A DNA stretch of 9,163 nucleotides from positions 1-9,163 of the forward strand of contig CAJOPK010000097.1 of assembly GCA_905236255.1 (NCBI GenBank), read 5' to 3'. Source of the DNA: an uncultured Selenomonadaceae bacterium (GTDB lineage Bacteria > Bacillota > Negativicutes > Selenomonadales > Selenomonadaceae). The position numbers and the translations under genes are program-made. The notes under the pieces were generated by a model. The model was not told the origin of the DNA, made no database searches, and saw only the letters and a program-made list of their open reading frames with translations. Below, in pieces: positions 1-7,021 of the stretch (positions are counted from its first letter, which is position 1; the number at the start of each line of letters is the position of its first letter).

Positions 1-11
1 GTAATTCCTTT

Positions 12-1631
12 TCAGAAAATCTTGCCGGCTATGAACCAAAATCTGCCGCGAGCCTTCGCGCGTTCGGAAAGTGCTTCGTCAAAACCTATTCTGCGGGCGT
101 AATCGAGTTTTGCAAAATAATCGTCCGGCTTTGAATATCCCAAACCGATACCGTAGCCGTGCAAATATACATGATTGTCCAAAGACTTGCGCGGCTTGCC
201 TTCCGCGTGTTCGATAAACATATTCATTGAAAGATTCGGGATACCGGTTTTGTAAATTAAAGTTGCCCGCGCCAAAAATCCCAAGTCGGCGGAAAGATCG
301 CTTGACGGATAAGCCCTGATACCGTTAATTCCGGTGAGTGCCATTTTTTCCGAGCTGTCGAGATTTTTGCTTGTTACCTGCGCGGAAGTATGAATCTGAT
401 AACTCAGGCGATTGTTCATCATGTAGTCGTAATCAAAATCTGTGTTGAATTTGTAAAAATCGCCTTCGGTCTGTCCCAAAGTGTTTATGTAATTCGTATA
501 CCACGAATCATTAAACAAATGCCCGGCGGTAAATCTTCCGGAATAGGCAACGTGATTGTTTTTCCAACGTTCGTTGCCGATAACCCCCAAATTTGTCGTG
601 TACGAATGTTTTTTCCCGGAAAGTCCGAAAGAGTCGATGTCGTCCTCAATGTTGTTGTAATTAAATCCGTAAGTCCAGCTGAAACTTGACGACATTGTTT
701 TTCGTACCGTCGTCGTGCCGTAAAGCGACCAGTTGAAAGTTATTCCGTTTGCGTCAAGATCGCGGTATTCGTTGCCGAGTTTGTAACGTGAACGACCGAA
801 ATGTATCCCCCATTTGTTGACGTTGCCTTTGAAGGCGTTCAAAATTCCCACGTCGGCATAAATATCGTTTGAATTTTGGGTGGAGGCAAGTCCGCCGATC
901 GTGATTTTCGCAGCTTTTTTGTCAACATTGTAAAAGTCATTGAGCGAGCCTATCCGATAGCGACCGGAAGAACGATTGCCGTAATTGTCCGTGTAAATTA
1001 TGTGCCGGGAATTTTTATCTTTTTCGACCGTGATATTGACGTTTGAAGAACCTTCTTTTGTGCCGGGAGAAAGAAATGCCGTAGCCTTTACCCCGTCAAT
1101 GTCATTGATCTTGTAAAGAACGTCCTCAAGCGTTGCGCGACTGACCGGATCTCCCGGCTTGATTTTTGAAACGATTCGATTTATTTTTTCCGGTCTGATG
1201 TCCGTTTTTATGTTGACGTTGACCTTGTCGTAAAAACCCTGAATTACGTTTATCGTGACAACGCCGTTTTCATTTTTCTGCGCGGGAAGATAGGCGACCG
1301 CCGCAAGGTGTCCGCGACTTCTGTAAAGTTTCGTAATTTCGCCGGTCAAAGCGTTCAAAGTGCCGAGAGTCGTCGGTTTGCCGATATATTTGTCGACAAT
1401 TTCTTTTTCGGCGGATTCACGATCCGAAAAATCCATTTCCGAAGCAATTTGAATACCTTTGAGTACAAAGGACGGCTCTTGTTTTTCGCTCATTCTTTCA
1501 AGATCCGGATCCGTCTGATTCTGACTTGCGCTTTGAGGTTGACCCGGCGGCAGGGCAAAAGTTGTCGCAGTGCCTGCGAAAATTGTCGCCGTCATTGCGG
1601 CAAGCATTGCCAAAAAATTTTTACCGTTCAA
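12..1631 (-). CDS. Two-partner secretion outer-membrane transporter (TpsB; ShlB/FhaC/HecB family)
   Basis: This 539-residue protein probably forms the outer-membrane pore that exports a large TpsA exoprotein. A signal peptide covers about residues 1-26 (hydrophobic stretch ending TTFA, then LPPG). A polar linker follows, then two POTRA domains at about 53-131 and 134-204, then a beta-barrel from about 208 to the end. The barrel begins with a family-typical DNYGNRSSGRYR stretch (215-226). Residues 434-447 (GINGIRAYPSSDLS) match the position of the VRGY loop-6 motif of FhaC, here IRAY. The last residue is phenylalanine, as expected for outer-membrane barrels. Length fits the family (about 540-590). 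The start is TTG at 1631-1629, preceded by AAAGGA eleven bases upstream; the protein is complete, with a TGA stop at 14-12. The exported partner is not in the window and may lie to the left. The substrate (adhesin, hemolysin or other) cannot be told from this gene. Confidence 0.88.
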   Translation of the reverse strand: MNGKNFLAMLAAMTATIFAGTATTFALPPGQPQSASQNQTDPDLERMSEKQEPSFVLKGIQIASEMDFSDRESAEKEIVDKYIGKPTTLGTLNALTGEITKLYRSRGHLAAVAYLPAQKNENGVVTINVIQGFYDKVNVNIKTDIRPEKINRIVSKIKPGDPVSRATLEDVLYKINDIDGVKATAFLSPGTKEGSSNVNITVEKDKNSRHIIYTDNYGNRSSGRYRIGSLNDFYNVDKKAAKITIGGLASTQNSNDIYADVGILNAFKGNVNKWGIHFGRSRYKLGNEYRDLDANGITFNWSLYGTTTVRKTMSSSFSWTYGFNYNNIEDDIDSFGLSGKKHSYTTNLGVIGNERWKNNHVAYSGRFTAGHLFNDSWYTNYINTLGQTEGDFYKFNTDFDYDYMMNNRLSYQIHTSAQVTSKNLDSSEKMALTGINGIRAYPSSDLSADLGFLARATLIYKTGIPNLSMNMFIEHAEGKPRKSLDNHVYLHGYGIGLGYSKPDDYFAKLDYARRIGFDEALSERAKARGRFWFIAGKIF

Positions 1632-1681
1632 TTTTTTTACCGTCCTTTCTTTACGGATTTGGAAATCAAAATTGCGAAGTA

Positions 1682-1710
1682 ATTTTAAATGCCGAAAATA
1701 TTTTTTGCAA
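1682..1710 (-). promoter_or_regulatory. Predicted sigma-70-type promoter for the TpsB gene
   Basis: Read on the minus strand, a TTGCAA -35 box (1710-1705) is followed after exactly 17 bases by a TAAAAT -10 box (1687-1682). Transcription would start near 1675, giving a leader of about 44 bases before the TTG start. The call rests on consensus match only. Confidence 0.6.
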
Positions 1711-1790
1711 GCACAAGAGAAAAAATTATGAAAATTTCTTCAAAAATTGTTGAAACCGTAAAATTTTATCGGAATAATTTTTTCGATTTG

Positions 1791-1799
1791 TGATATAAT
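1791..1799 (+). promoter_or_regulatory. Extended -10 promoter for the YjiH-family gene
   Basis: TGaTATAAT at 1791-1799 is a perfect extended -10 element (TG, one base, TATAAT). No good -35 box lies 16-18 bases upstream, where the sequence is GGAATA. Extended -10 promoters often tolerate a poor -35 box. Transcription would begin near 1806, about 57 bases before the ATG at 1863. It faces away from the TpsB promoter about 85 bp to its left. Confidence 0.6.
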
Positions 1800-1847
1800 T
1801 TCGGCGTTTGTTGATTTGCAAACTTGATTTTCAATCCGATTTTTCTT

Positions 1848-1853
1848 GAGGAG
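1848..1853 (+). promoter_or_regulatory. Ribosome binding site fixing the YjiH-family start
   Basis: GAGGAG sits nine bases before ATG 1863. It lies inside the longer open frame that begins with TTG at 1824, so it argues for the downstream ATG and against the 13-residue extension, whose residues do not look like part of a membrane-protein N-terminus. Confidence 0.75.
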
Positions 1854-1862
1854 ATTAAGGTC

Positions 1863-3176
1863 ATGAAATTTTTTATCTGCGCGGGATTCGGAATATTTAT
1901 GTTTCTCTTTCCCGTAACCGGTCCGGACGGAAAAATTTCCACGAGCGTCAATATTCTGACTCAACTTTTGGATAATTTTGTCGGTGAAAATTTGCCTTGG
2001 GCATTGTTTTTGATTGTTGCGATTTCGGCGATCGGCGCGGTACTTTGTCCGATTTTTCGCCCGAAATTCATAATTCATCGCGATTGGCTCCGGGATTTGT
2101 TTTTTGTTCCGCGTTCTTATTTCGTCACGAGAATTTTTGCGTTGTTTGTGATGATCTGCGTTTCTTTTGAAACGGGGCCGAAAATAATTCGCAGTGAGGA
2201 CATCGGTATTCAAATGGCATCGCTTTCTCAAACTTTGATTGCGCTGGCATTTGTTTTAAGTTTTGTCCTGCCGTTTTTGACGGAATCCGGAATAATGGAG
2301 TTTACCGGAATTTTGTTGAAACCTTTGATTCGTCCGCTGTTCAAAGTTCCCGGACGTGCATCGGTTGACTTGATCGCCTCATGGCTTGCTTCCTCAAATA
2401 CGGCGGTTTTGATAACGGCGGAACAGTATCGCGGCGGGTATTACAGCATGCGGGAAGCGGCAACGATCATGACAAATTTTTCGTTGGTATCGATTCCGTT
2501 TTGCATGGTTGTTGCGGAAACTTTGCGCCTCAGTGATTATTTTGTACCGCTTTACGCAACGGTCACCGGAATAGGTTTATTCCTTGCAATAATCGGGGCG
2601 CGAATTTGGCCTTTGTCAAAAGTCCCGGACTCTTATTTTATCGAAAAAAGAATAATTGAGGACGTTCCGGCAAATACCGGTCTGTTTAAATGGGCTCTCA
2701 AAGGTGCATTGGACAGAGCGGAAAAATTTACTTTGAAGGAGGCCCTGCGCGGCGGCGGAATTATGACTTTGGGAATTTTGCTTGACCTGATACCTATCGT
2801 AATTGCTTGGGGAACGGTCGGCACATATCTTGCAAACGAGACTTCAATCTTTTATTGGATTTCCTATCCGATGGGAATTTATTTAAATGTTTTGGGAATT
2901 GAGGACGCTTTTCAAATTGCGCCTGCCGCACTCGTCGGATTTATCGATATGTTTATTCCTTGTCTGATAACTTCACCGACGGCACCGATTATCACAAGAT
3001 TTACCGTCGCCGTCCTTTCACTTGTTCAGATACTTTACCTGACGGAAGTCGGCAGCGTGATCGTAAAAAGCAAAGTGGGATTGGATATAAAATATCTGTT
3101 CATAATTTTCCTTGAAAGGACGATAATTGCTTTGCCGATAATTGTATTTGCTGCGAATATGATTTTCCCGGTGTAA
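1863..3176 (+). CDS. yjiH: YjiH-family membrane protein with Gate (nucleoside-recognition) domain
   Basis: This is a 437-residue integral inner-membrane protein. Hydrophobic segments lie at about 3-19, 45-63, 87-102, 122-139, 200-218, 226-247, 303-320, 353-373, 378-395 and 411-435. The stretch from about 122 to 218, with the polar re-entrant-looking sequence around SWLASSNTAVL (173-183), resembles the Gate domain shared by nucleoside transporters and the sporulation proteins SpmA/SpmB and YlbJ. A second, weaker copy may lie in the C-terminal half around the PCLITSPTAP segment (366-375). The opening residues and overall length fit the YjiH family. The transported substrate is not known for this family, so a transport or recognition role is inference only. 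The gene is transcribed alone, divergently from the TpsB gene; the next gene is 171 bp away and has its own promoter. ATG 1863 was chosen for its GAGGAG site. Confidence 0.83.
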   Translation: MKFFICAGFGIFMFLFPVTGPDGKISTSVNILTQLLDNFVGENLPWALFLIVAISAIGAVLCPIFRPKFIIHRDWLRDLFFVPRSYFVTRIFALFVMICVSFETGPKIIRSEDIGIQMASLSQTLIALAFVLSFVLPFLTESGIMEFTGILLKPLIRPLFKVPGRASVDLIASWLASSNTAVLITAEQYRGGYYSMREAATIMTNFSLVSIPFCMVVAETLRLSDYFVPLYATVTGIGLFLAIIGARIWPLSKVPDSYFIEKRIIEDVPANTGLFKWALKGALDRAEKFTLKEALRGGGIMTLGILLDLIPIVIAWGTVGTYLANETSIFYWISYPMGIYLNVLGIEDAFQIAPAALVGFIDMFIPCLITSPTAPIITRFTVAVLSLVQILYLTEVGSVIVKSKVGLDIKYLFIIFLERTIIALPIIVFAANMIFPV

Positions 3177-3220
3177 GCGAAATTTTTAAGTTTGGAAAGT
3201 TTTTATTTGAGATATGGCAA

Positions 3221-3283
3221 CCCCCCGCTTCAAGCGCAAGCGAAAGTGGAGAACGAACATCCCAAAATTTGCTTGCAAATTTT
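3221..3283. repeat. GC-rich imperfect hairpin followed by an AT-rich perfect palindrome
   Basis: The 171-bp gap after the YjiH-family gene holds two adjacent structures. First, CCGCTT (3225-3230) can pair with AAGTGG (3244-3249), with one G-T wobble; the spacer contains AAGCG twice in tandem (3232-3236 and 3238-3242), giving alternative folds. It follows a run of six C. Second, AAAATTTGC (3264-3272) and GCAAATTTT (3275-3283) form a perfect inverted repeat with only TT between. There is no T-tract of terminator length after either structure. This could be a small dispersed repeat, an operator or a weak terminator for the upstream gene; the sequence does not decide. Confidence 0.45.
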
Positions 3284-3301
3284 CGGTATCAATGCGATAA
3301 T
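3273..3301 (+). promoter_or_regulatory. Predicted promoter for the amidase-GerMN operon
   Basis: A TTGCAA -35 box (3273-3278) is followed after 17 bases by GATAAT (3296-3301), which is itself preceded by TG and one base (TGc, 3293-3295), making an extended -10. Transcription would start near 3308, about 40 bases before the GTG start. The -35 box lies within the right arm and loop of the 3264-3283 palindrome, so a protein bound there could block polymerase. Confidence 0.6.
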
Positions 3302-3347
3302 CTTTGTGAAATTGGGGAAGTTCAATTAATTTCAGAGGAGTGGTAAA

Positions 3348-4382
3348 GTGCGGAAATTTCAAAATTTGATTACCCTGTTTCTTGCGTTTTTTATTTTGAC
3401 CTCATTCGGCACGGCGGCGGCAAAATCACCGGTCGAACTTTCCGAAGTAACCGTTGCGGAAGATACCGAAGAAGTTTTGAAAATCGAAATTCCGTTCAAA
3501 GGCAAATTAAGCGAAGACGATTATGTTCTTCGTTCGACGGCGAATTTTGTCCTGATTGAATTTGATGAAACTTTGCCGGGAAGAATCAAGCGTTCGGATC
3601 TTGCAAAAATTCATACCGACAATTTTCTTGAAAAGGTGAATATATACGAAATCGGCAAAAACAAAGTGCGTCTGCGTTTTACTCTTTCGGAATCGGTAAA
3701 TGAGGGGGATTATTCGGCGCAAATTTTGCCGAAAAGCAAAGCCGGGAAAAAATCTGCACGTTTGGTTTTGACAATCAAAAAGGGCAAGAGTTCGGAAGAA
3801 TCGGAAACTTACAACATAAACGACAAAGTTGTCGTAATTGATGCCGGACACGGCGGATCGGATACCGGCGCGGTCGGACCGGGCGGCGTTACCGAAAAAT
3901 CTGTGGCTCTTGCGGTTGCACTCAAGACCGAAAAACTTTTGAAAAATTCCGGTGCAAAGGTCATAATGACGCGCACGACGGACAGGGATGTTGCCGCTCC
4001 CGGAGTTTCGGCGGGTACGGAATTGCAAGCGCGCGTAAACAAGGCTCCGGCACAAGCCGACATTTTCATCTCAATCCATTGTAATGCCTTCTCAAATCCG
4101 GCGGCGCACGGAATGGAAACTTATCATCATCGCGGAAGTAATCGCGGCAGATATTTGGCGACGCTTTTAAATGAGGAACTTGAAAAATACGGCGGTCTTT
4201 TCAATCGCGGCGTTAAGGGAGCGGGTTTTTATGTCCTGCGTCATTCGGCTTGTCCCGCCTCTTTGATCGAGTTGGGATTTATTACGAATTACAGAGAAGA
4301 AAAACTTTTATCGGACGAAAACTATCAGCAAAAACTTGCTCGGGCAATTACCGCCGCAGTTTCAAGATATTTCGGAGAATGA
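3348..4382 (+). CDS. N-acetylmuramoyl-L-alanine amidase with AMIN domain (AmiC-like, Amidase_3)
   Basis: This 344-residue exported enzyme should cleave the bond between N-acetylmuramic acid and L-alanine in peptidoglycan. A signal peptide spans about residues 1-25 (ending TAAA). An AMIN domain, which usually targets such enzymes to peptidoglycan or the septum, covers about 28-143. The zinc-dependent Amidase_3 domain covers about 160-342. All expected active-site residues are visible: H168 in VVVIDAGHGG, E183 in VTEKSVAL, H244 in SIHCNAF and the catalytic E308 in LIELGF. The start is GTG with GAGGAG seven bases upstream (3335-3340). The domain order and length match AmiC-type division amidases and sporulation CwlD relatives that carry AMIN. 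The next gene begins 29 bp downstream on the same strand, so the two probably form one operon devoted to the envelope. Confidence 0.93.
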   Translation: MRKFQNLITLFLAFFILTSFGTAAAKSPVELSEVTVAEDTEEVLKIEIPFKGKLSEDDYVLRSTANFVLIEFDETLPGRIKRSDLAKIHTDNFLEKVNIYEIGKNKVRLRFTLSESVNEGDYSAQILPKSKAGKKSARLVLTIKKGKSSEESETYNINDKVVVIDAGHGGSDTGAVGPGGVTEKSVALAVALKTEKLLKNSGAKVIMTRTTDRDVAAPGVSAGTELQARVNKAPAQADIFISIHCNAFSNPAAHGMETYHHRGSNRGRYLATLLNEELEKYGGLFNRGVKGAGFYVLRHSACPASLIELGFITNYREEKLLSDENYQQKLARAITAAVSRYFGE

Positions 4383-4411
4383 TCTGTTAAGTAACGGGAG
4401 GCATAAAAAGA

Positions 4412-5017
4412 TTGATTAGAAAAATTTTATCGGCTTTAATAATTTCGACGACGCTTTTAATGTTCGGCTGTGACAACAATCCCGGCGGGCAACCCGGCGA
4501 TACCGGCAAGCCGGAGAAGAAAGTCGAAATCGAAAACAAAACCGGCGAAAAAACACCGGGCGAGCCCGAAAACAAAAATCCGGAGAAAGTGAAGGCGGCG
4601 CAGATTATGGAAGTCAAGATCTATTATCCGGACGAATCCGGCAACAAATTGGTTGCGGTTGAGCGCAAAATCGAAATCGGCAACGTAAAAGAAAAATATT
4701 CGGCGGCGGTGAACGAATTGATCAAACAGCCGCAGGAAAAATATTTGAGCGGAATTTTTCCGAAAAACGCAAAACTCATCGACGTGAAAGTTGAAAACGG
4801 TACGGCTTATGTGAATTTTGACAAAAGCGTTATCACAAATTTTGTCGGCGGCTCCACCGGCGAAGAATTTTTGGTCGGGTCGGTTGTCGATACTTTGACC
4901 GAATTTCCGGAAATAAAGCAGGTCAAATTTTTGATTGACGGCAAAGAAATCGAAACTCTTGCCGGTCATGTCGATTTGAGTGTTCCGATAAAGAGAATCG
5001 AAAATCTCTTGAAATAA
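4412..5017 (+). CDS. GerMN-domain lipoprotein
   Basis: This is a 201-residue predicted lipoprotein. The N-terminus (MIRKILSALIIS..LLMFGC) is a short signal peptide ending in a slightly unusual lipobox, LMFG before C20; phenylalanine in place of Ala/Ser is uncommon but tolerated. Residues 21-60 are a Pro/Gly/Glu/Lys-rich linker that probably spans part of the envelope. A GerMN domain occupies about 63-195, with the characteristic end TLTEFPEIKQVKFLIDG and the LAGHVDLS tail. GerMN is named from the Bacillus GerM spore protein but is widespread in non-spore-formers, so its presence does not prove sporulation. The start is TTG with GGGAGG (4396-4401) ten bases upstream. It shares an operon with the amidase and is followed at once by a strong terminator. 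The exact function is unknown; a role in peptidoglycan metabolism is inferred from the neighbour. Confidence 0.87.
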   Translation: MIRKILSALIISTTLLMFGCDNNPGGQPGDTGKPEKKVEIENKTGEKTPGEPENKNPEKVKAAQIMEVKIYYPDESGNKLVAVERKIEIGNVKEKYSAAVNELIKQPQEKYLSGIFPKNAKLIDVKVENGTAYVNFDKSVITNFVGGSTGEEFLVGSVVDTLTEFPEIKQVKFLIDGKEIETLAGHVDLSVPIKRIENLLK

Positions 5018-5028
5018 AAATATTTTTG

Positions 5029-5058
5029 CGATCGGAAAATTTTCCGGTCGTTTTTTTT
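5029..5058 (+). terminator. Intrinsic terminator after the GerMN gene
   Basis: CGATCGGAAA (5029-5038) pairs with TTTCCGGTCG (5041-5050), with one T-G wobble, and is followed directly by eight T residues (5051-5058). The innermost A-T pairs would open to form the loop. It begins 12 bases after the stop codon and separates the amidase operon from the c-di-AMP genes. Confidence 0.9.
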
Positions 5059-5174
5059 GTTGATTGAAATAAAATTTTGCAGGAAAATTTCAATGTTGCC
5101 GGAAAAAATAATTTTAAAGGGTTGATTGTTAATAACCGGTATGATGATGTGAGAATTTTTGAGTTTTGGGGAAT

Positions 5175-5179
5175 GGGAG
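5175..5179 (+). promoter_or_regulatory. Ribosome binding site favouring the GTG start of cdaA
   Basis: GGGAG lies nine bases before GTG 5189. The alternative upstream start, TTG 5159 in the same frame, has no recognisable purine-rich site ahead of it (only GTGAG in a T-rich context). The GTG start gives a protein of 284 residues, close to known CdaA lengths (about 270-280). Confidence 0.6.
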
Positions 5180-5188
5180 AAATTGCCG

Positions 5189-6043
5189 GTGGATTTTGAA
5201 TTTGCTTTTCCGACAAAATTGCGCGGTCTTTTATCAACCGTGGGCTTGACCGACTTCCTCGACGTTTTTATCGTCGCGGTAATCATTTACAAATTTTATC
5301 AGATGCTCAAGGATACCCGCGCCATAACTTTGGTCAAGGGCGTGTTGGTTTTGCTTGCCGTGACGGTTATCGCATCGTGGTCGAATTTGCACGTAATATC
5401 TTGGATGTTGCAAAAAACGGTTACTTGGTTGTTCGTTGCCCTGCCGATAGTGTTTCAGCCGGAATTGCGCAGGACTTTGGAACATTTGGGACAGGGAGCA
5501 TTTTTGTTAAAGCATCAATCGGCATTGTCGGAGGACGTTCAAAGGCGGAACATTGTCAACGAAATTGTTCGGGCAACAAAAGCCATGTCCGCCGAAAAAC
5601 TCGGCGCGCTCATGGTTGTCGAACGCGAAATGAAATTAAATGATGTCAGTGCCACCGGAGTTCATACCGACGCGCTGGTAACTTCCGAATTGATTCAAAA
5701 TATCTTCACCAAAAACAGACCTTTGCATGACGGCGCGGCAATTATTCGCGGCGACAGACTTATTTCGGCCGGCTGTCTTTTGCCGCTTACCGAAAATCGC
5801 GAACTTTCCACCGAACTCGGAACGCGTCACCGGGCAGCCATAGGAATTTCCGAACAGTGCGACGCGCTCGTCGTGGTCGTCAGTGAAGAAACCGGGACGA
5901 TTTCTATTGCCGACAACGGGCATATTGTCAGAAATTTGACCGGAGAAAAACTTGAAACTTTCCTGCGCCCGATTTTTGAAAAGAGTAAACACGGAGGTTT
6001 CAAGGTCGGAAACCTTTTCGATAAATGGAGGAACCGACAATGA
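5189..6043 (+). CDS. cdaA: Diadenylate cyclase CdaA (membrane c-di-AMP synthase)
   Basis: CdaA condenses two ATP into the second messenger cyclic di-AMP, which controls potassium and osmolyte balance and cell-wall homeostasis. From GTG 5189 the protein has 284 residues. Three membrane segments are expected at about 24-40, 46-64 and 68-89, followed by a DAC (DisA_N) catalytic domain from about 100 to 255. Both catalytic signatures are intact: DGA at 181-183 (LHDGAAII) and RHR at 213-215 (GTRHRAA), with the supporting stretch SAGCLLPLT between them. The start could instead be TTG 5159 (294 residues), but it has a poorer ribosome site. The stop TGA overlaps the ATG of cdaR (ATGA, 6040-6043), which suggests translational coupling. 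I see no convincing promoter in 5059-5188, although the terminator upstream implies one, so expression control is unresolved. Confidence 0.95.
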   Translation: MDFEFAFPTKLRGLLSTVGLTDFLDVFIVAVIIYKFYQMLKDTRAITLVKGVLVLLAVTVIASWSNLHVISWMLQKTVTWLFVALPIVFQPELRRTLEHLGQGAFLLKHQSALSEDVQRRNIVNEIVRATKAMSAEKLGALMVVEREMKLNDVSATGVHTDALVTSELIQNIFTKNRPLHDGAAIIRGDRLISAGCLLPLTENRELSTELGTRHRAAIGISEQCDALVVVVSEETGTISIADNGHIVRNLTGEKLETFLRPIFEKSKHGGFKVGNLFDKWRNRQ

Positions 6044-7002
6044 TTGCGCGCCTTAAACAAATTTTAAGACATAATTTTCGCGAAAAAGTTATAGCAATAA
6101 TCGTTGCGGCGGTCTTGTGGGTTTTTGTCATGGACGATCAAAATCCGGTTATAGAAGGGGCTTATTCCGCGCCGCTTACCGTTACGGGGGTTCCTCAGGG
6201 GTTCAGGGCTTTTTATCCGGATCAACAGATAAAAGTTACTCTGCGCGCCCCCCGTTCAATGTTTGTGACTTATGAATCTTCGGACGTTCGCGCCTTTTTG
6301 AATTTGACCAATTTTGTTGAGGGCTCTTACGATGTTCCGGTTGAAACGAATTATCCTCAGGGCTTTGAATTTGTTTCGGTAAGTCCCGAAAAAGTTCACG
6401 TTCAGGTTGATCCGATTGTCGAAAGACCGATGCAACCCGAAACGATAATTACCGGATCGGTTGCCGGAGATGCGGTCGTCAAAAGTTTGAAAAAGACACC
6501 TGAAACAATTACCGTCGTCGGACCCGGAACTTTGGTTGCGACGGTAAATCGCGTTATCGGATACGTCGGACTTTCCGGCAACAATTCAAGTTTTGAGCTG
6601 CAGGTTCCGCTCACTGCCGTAAACGAGGACGGACGGGAAGTCAAAAATGTTCGCGTCGTTCCTTCCGCAATTACCGTCGGCGTAAACATTGAAGGCGGAG
6701 TCGAAAAGAAAAATGTCCCGATTGTGGCGGATCTCATTCCGGCGGAAGGCTGGGAAATAAGCGATTTGAAAGTTGATTATCCGCTGACGGAAATTGCCGG
6801 CAAGGAAGAATTTTTGAATCAAGTCGTATCTTTAAAGACCGCTCAAGTTGAAATTCCGGTCGGTCAAAAGACTTTCAAAGGCGTTTTGAAGCTTGAAATC
6901 CCGGAGGGGATAAGTTCAAAAATTACGGAAGTCGGGGTAAGCGCGACAATCAGACGTACGCCGATTTTCAGAACGGAAAACGGAAATCAAAATAACCGGT
7001 GA
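6040..7002 (+). CDS. cdaR: CdaA regulatory partner CdaR (YbbR-repeat protein)
   Basis: CdaR is a membrane-anchored extracytoplasmic protein that binds and regulates CdaA. The 320-residue product has a short basic cytoplasmic N-terminus, one membrane segment at about 17-32 (VIAIIVAAVLWVFVMD), then three YbbR-type beta repeats, at roughly 36-127, 128-215 and 218-310. The Bacillus subtilis protein has four such domains in about 480 residues, so this is a shorter version. The ATG at 6040 overlaps the cdaA stop and has GGAGG at 6027-6031, eight bases upstream; an in-frame ATG at 6025 is part of the region that provides this site and is less likely. The kinase gene follows after 19 bp. In many Firmicutes glmM comes next; it does not here. 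Confidence 0.93.
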   Translation: MIARLKQILRHNFREKVIAIIVAAVLWVFVMDDQNPVIEGAYSAPLTVTGVPQGFRAFYPDQQIKVTLRAPRSMFVTYESSDVRAFLNLTNFVEGSYDVPVETNYPQGFEFVSVSPEKVHVQVDPIVERPMQPETIITGSVAGDAVVKSLKKTPETITVVGPGTLVATVNRVIGYVGLSGNNSSFELQVPLTAVNEDGREVKNVRVVPSAITVGVNIEGGVEKKNVPIVADLIPAEGWEISDLKVDYPLTEIAGKEEFLNQVVSLKTAQVEIPVGQKTFKGVLKLEIPEGISSKITEVGVSATIRRTPIFRTENGNQNNR

Positions 7003-7021
7003 TTGAGGAGCGAAATTTTAA

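Noticed and set aside
1824..1862. TTG start at 1824 for the YjiH-family gene
   Set aside because: It would place the GAGGAG ribosome site inside the coding sequence and has no such site of its own; ATG 1863 fits better.
1740..2231. 163-codon minus-strand frame across the start of the YjiH-family gene
   Set aside because: It overlaps the extended -10 promoter, ribosome site and first membrane segments of a well-supported plus-strand gene; its Asn/Lys/Arg-rich product has no family features.
3264..3283. Palindrome as an intrinsic terminator for the YjiH-family gene
   Set aside because: The stem is almost all A-T apart from its two innermost G-C pairs, the loop is only two bases unless pairs open, and only four T residues follow as part of the stem itself.
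3507..4055. 182-codon open frame on the minus strand opposite the amidase
   Set aside because: It lies wholly inside the amidase gene, whose catalytic motifs are intact; the antisense product is rich in Arg, Phe and Cys with no recognisable domain.
4457..4969. 170-codon open frame on the minus strand opposite the GerMN gene
   Set aside because: The Phe- and Arg-rich product is what the complement of a Lys/Glu-rich reading frame gives. The plus-strand lipoprotein has a lipobox and a recognisable domain.
4412..5017. GerMN protein as evidence that the organism forms spores
   Set aside because: The domain is common in non-spore-forming bacteria, and nothing else in the window is specific to sporulation.
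6025..6039. ATG at 6025 as start of cdaR
   Set aside because: The GGAGG site at 6027-6031 is placed for ATG 6040, which also forms the ATGA overlap with the cdaA stop.
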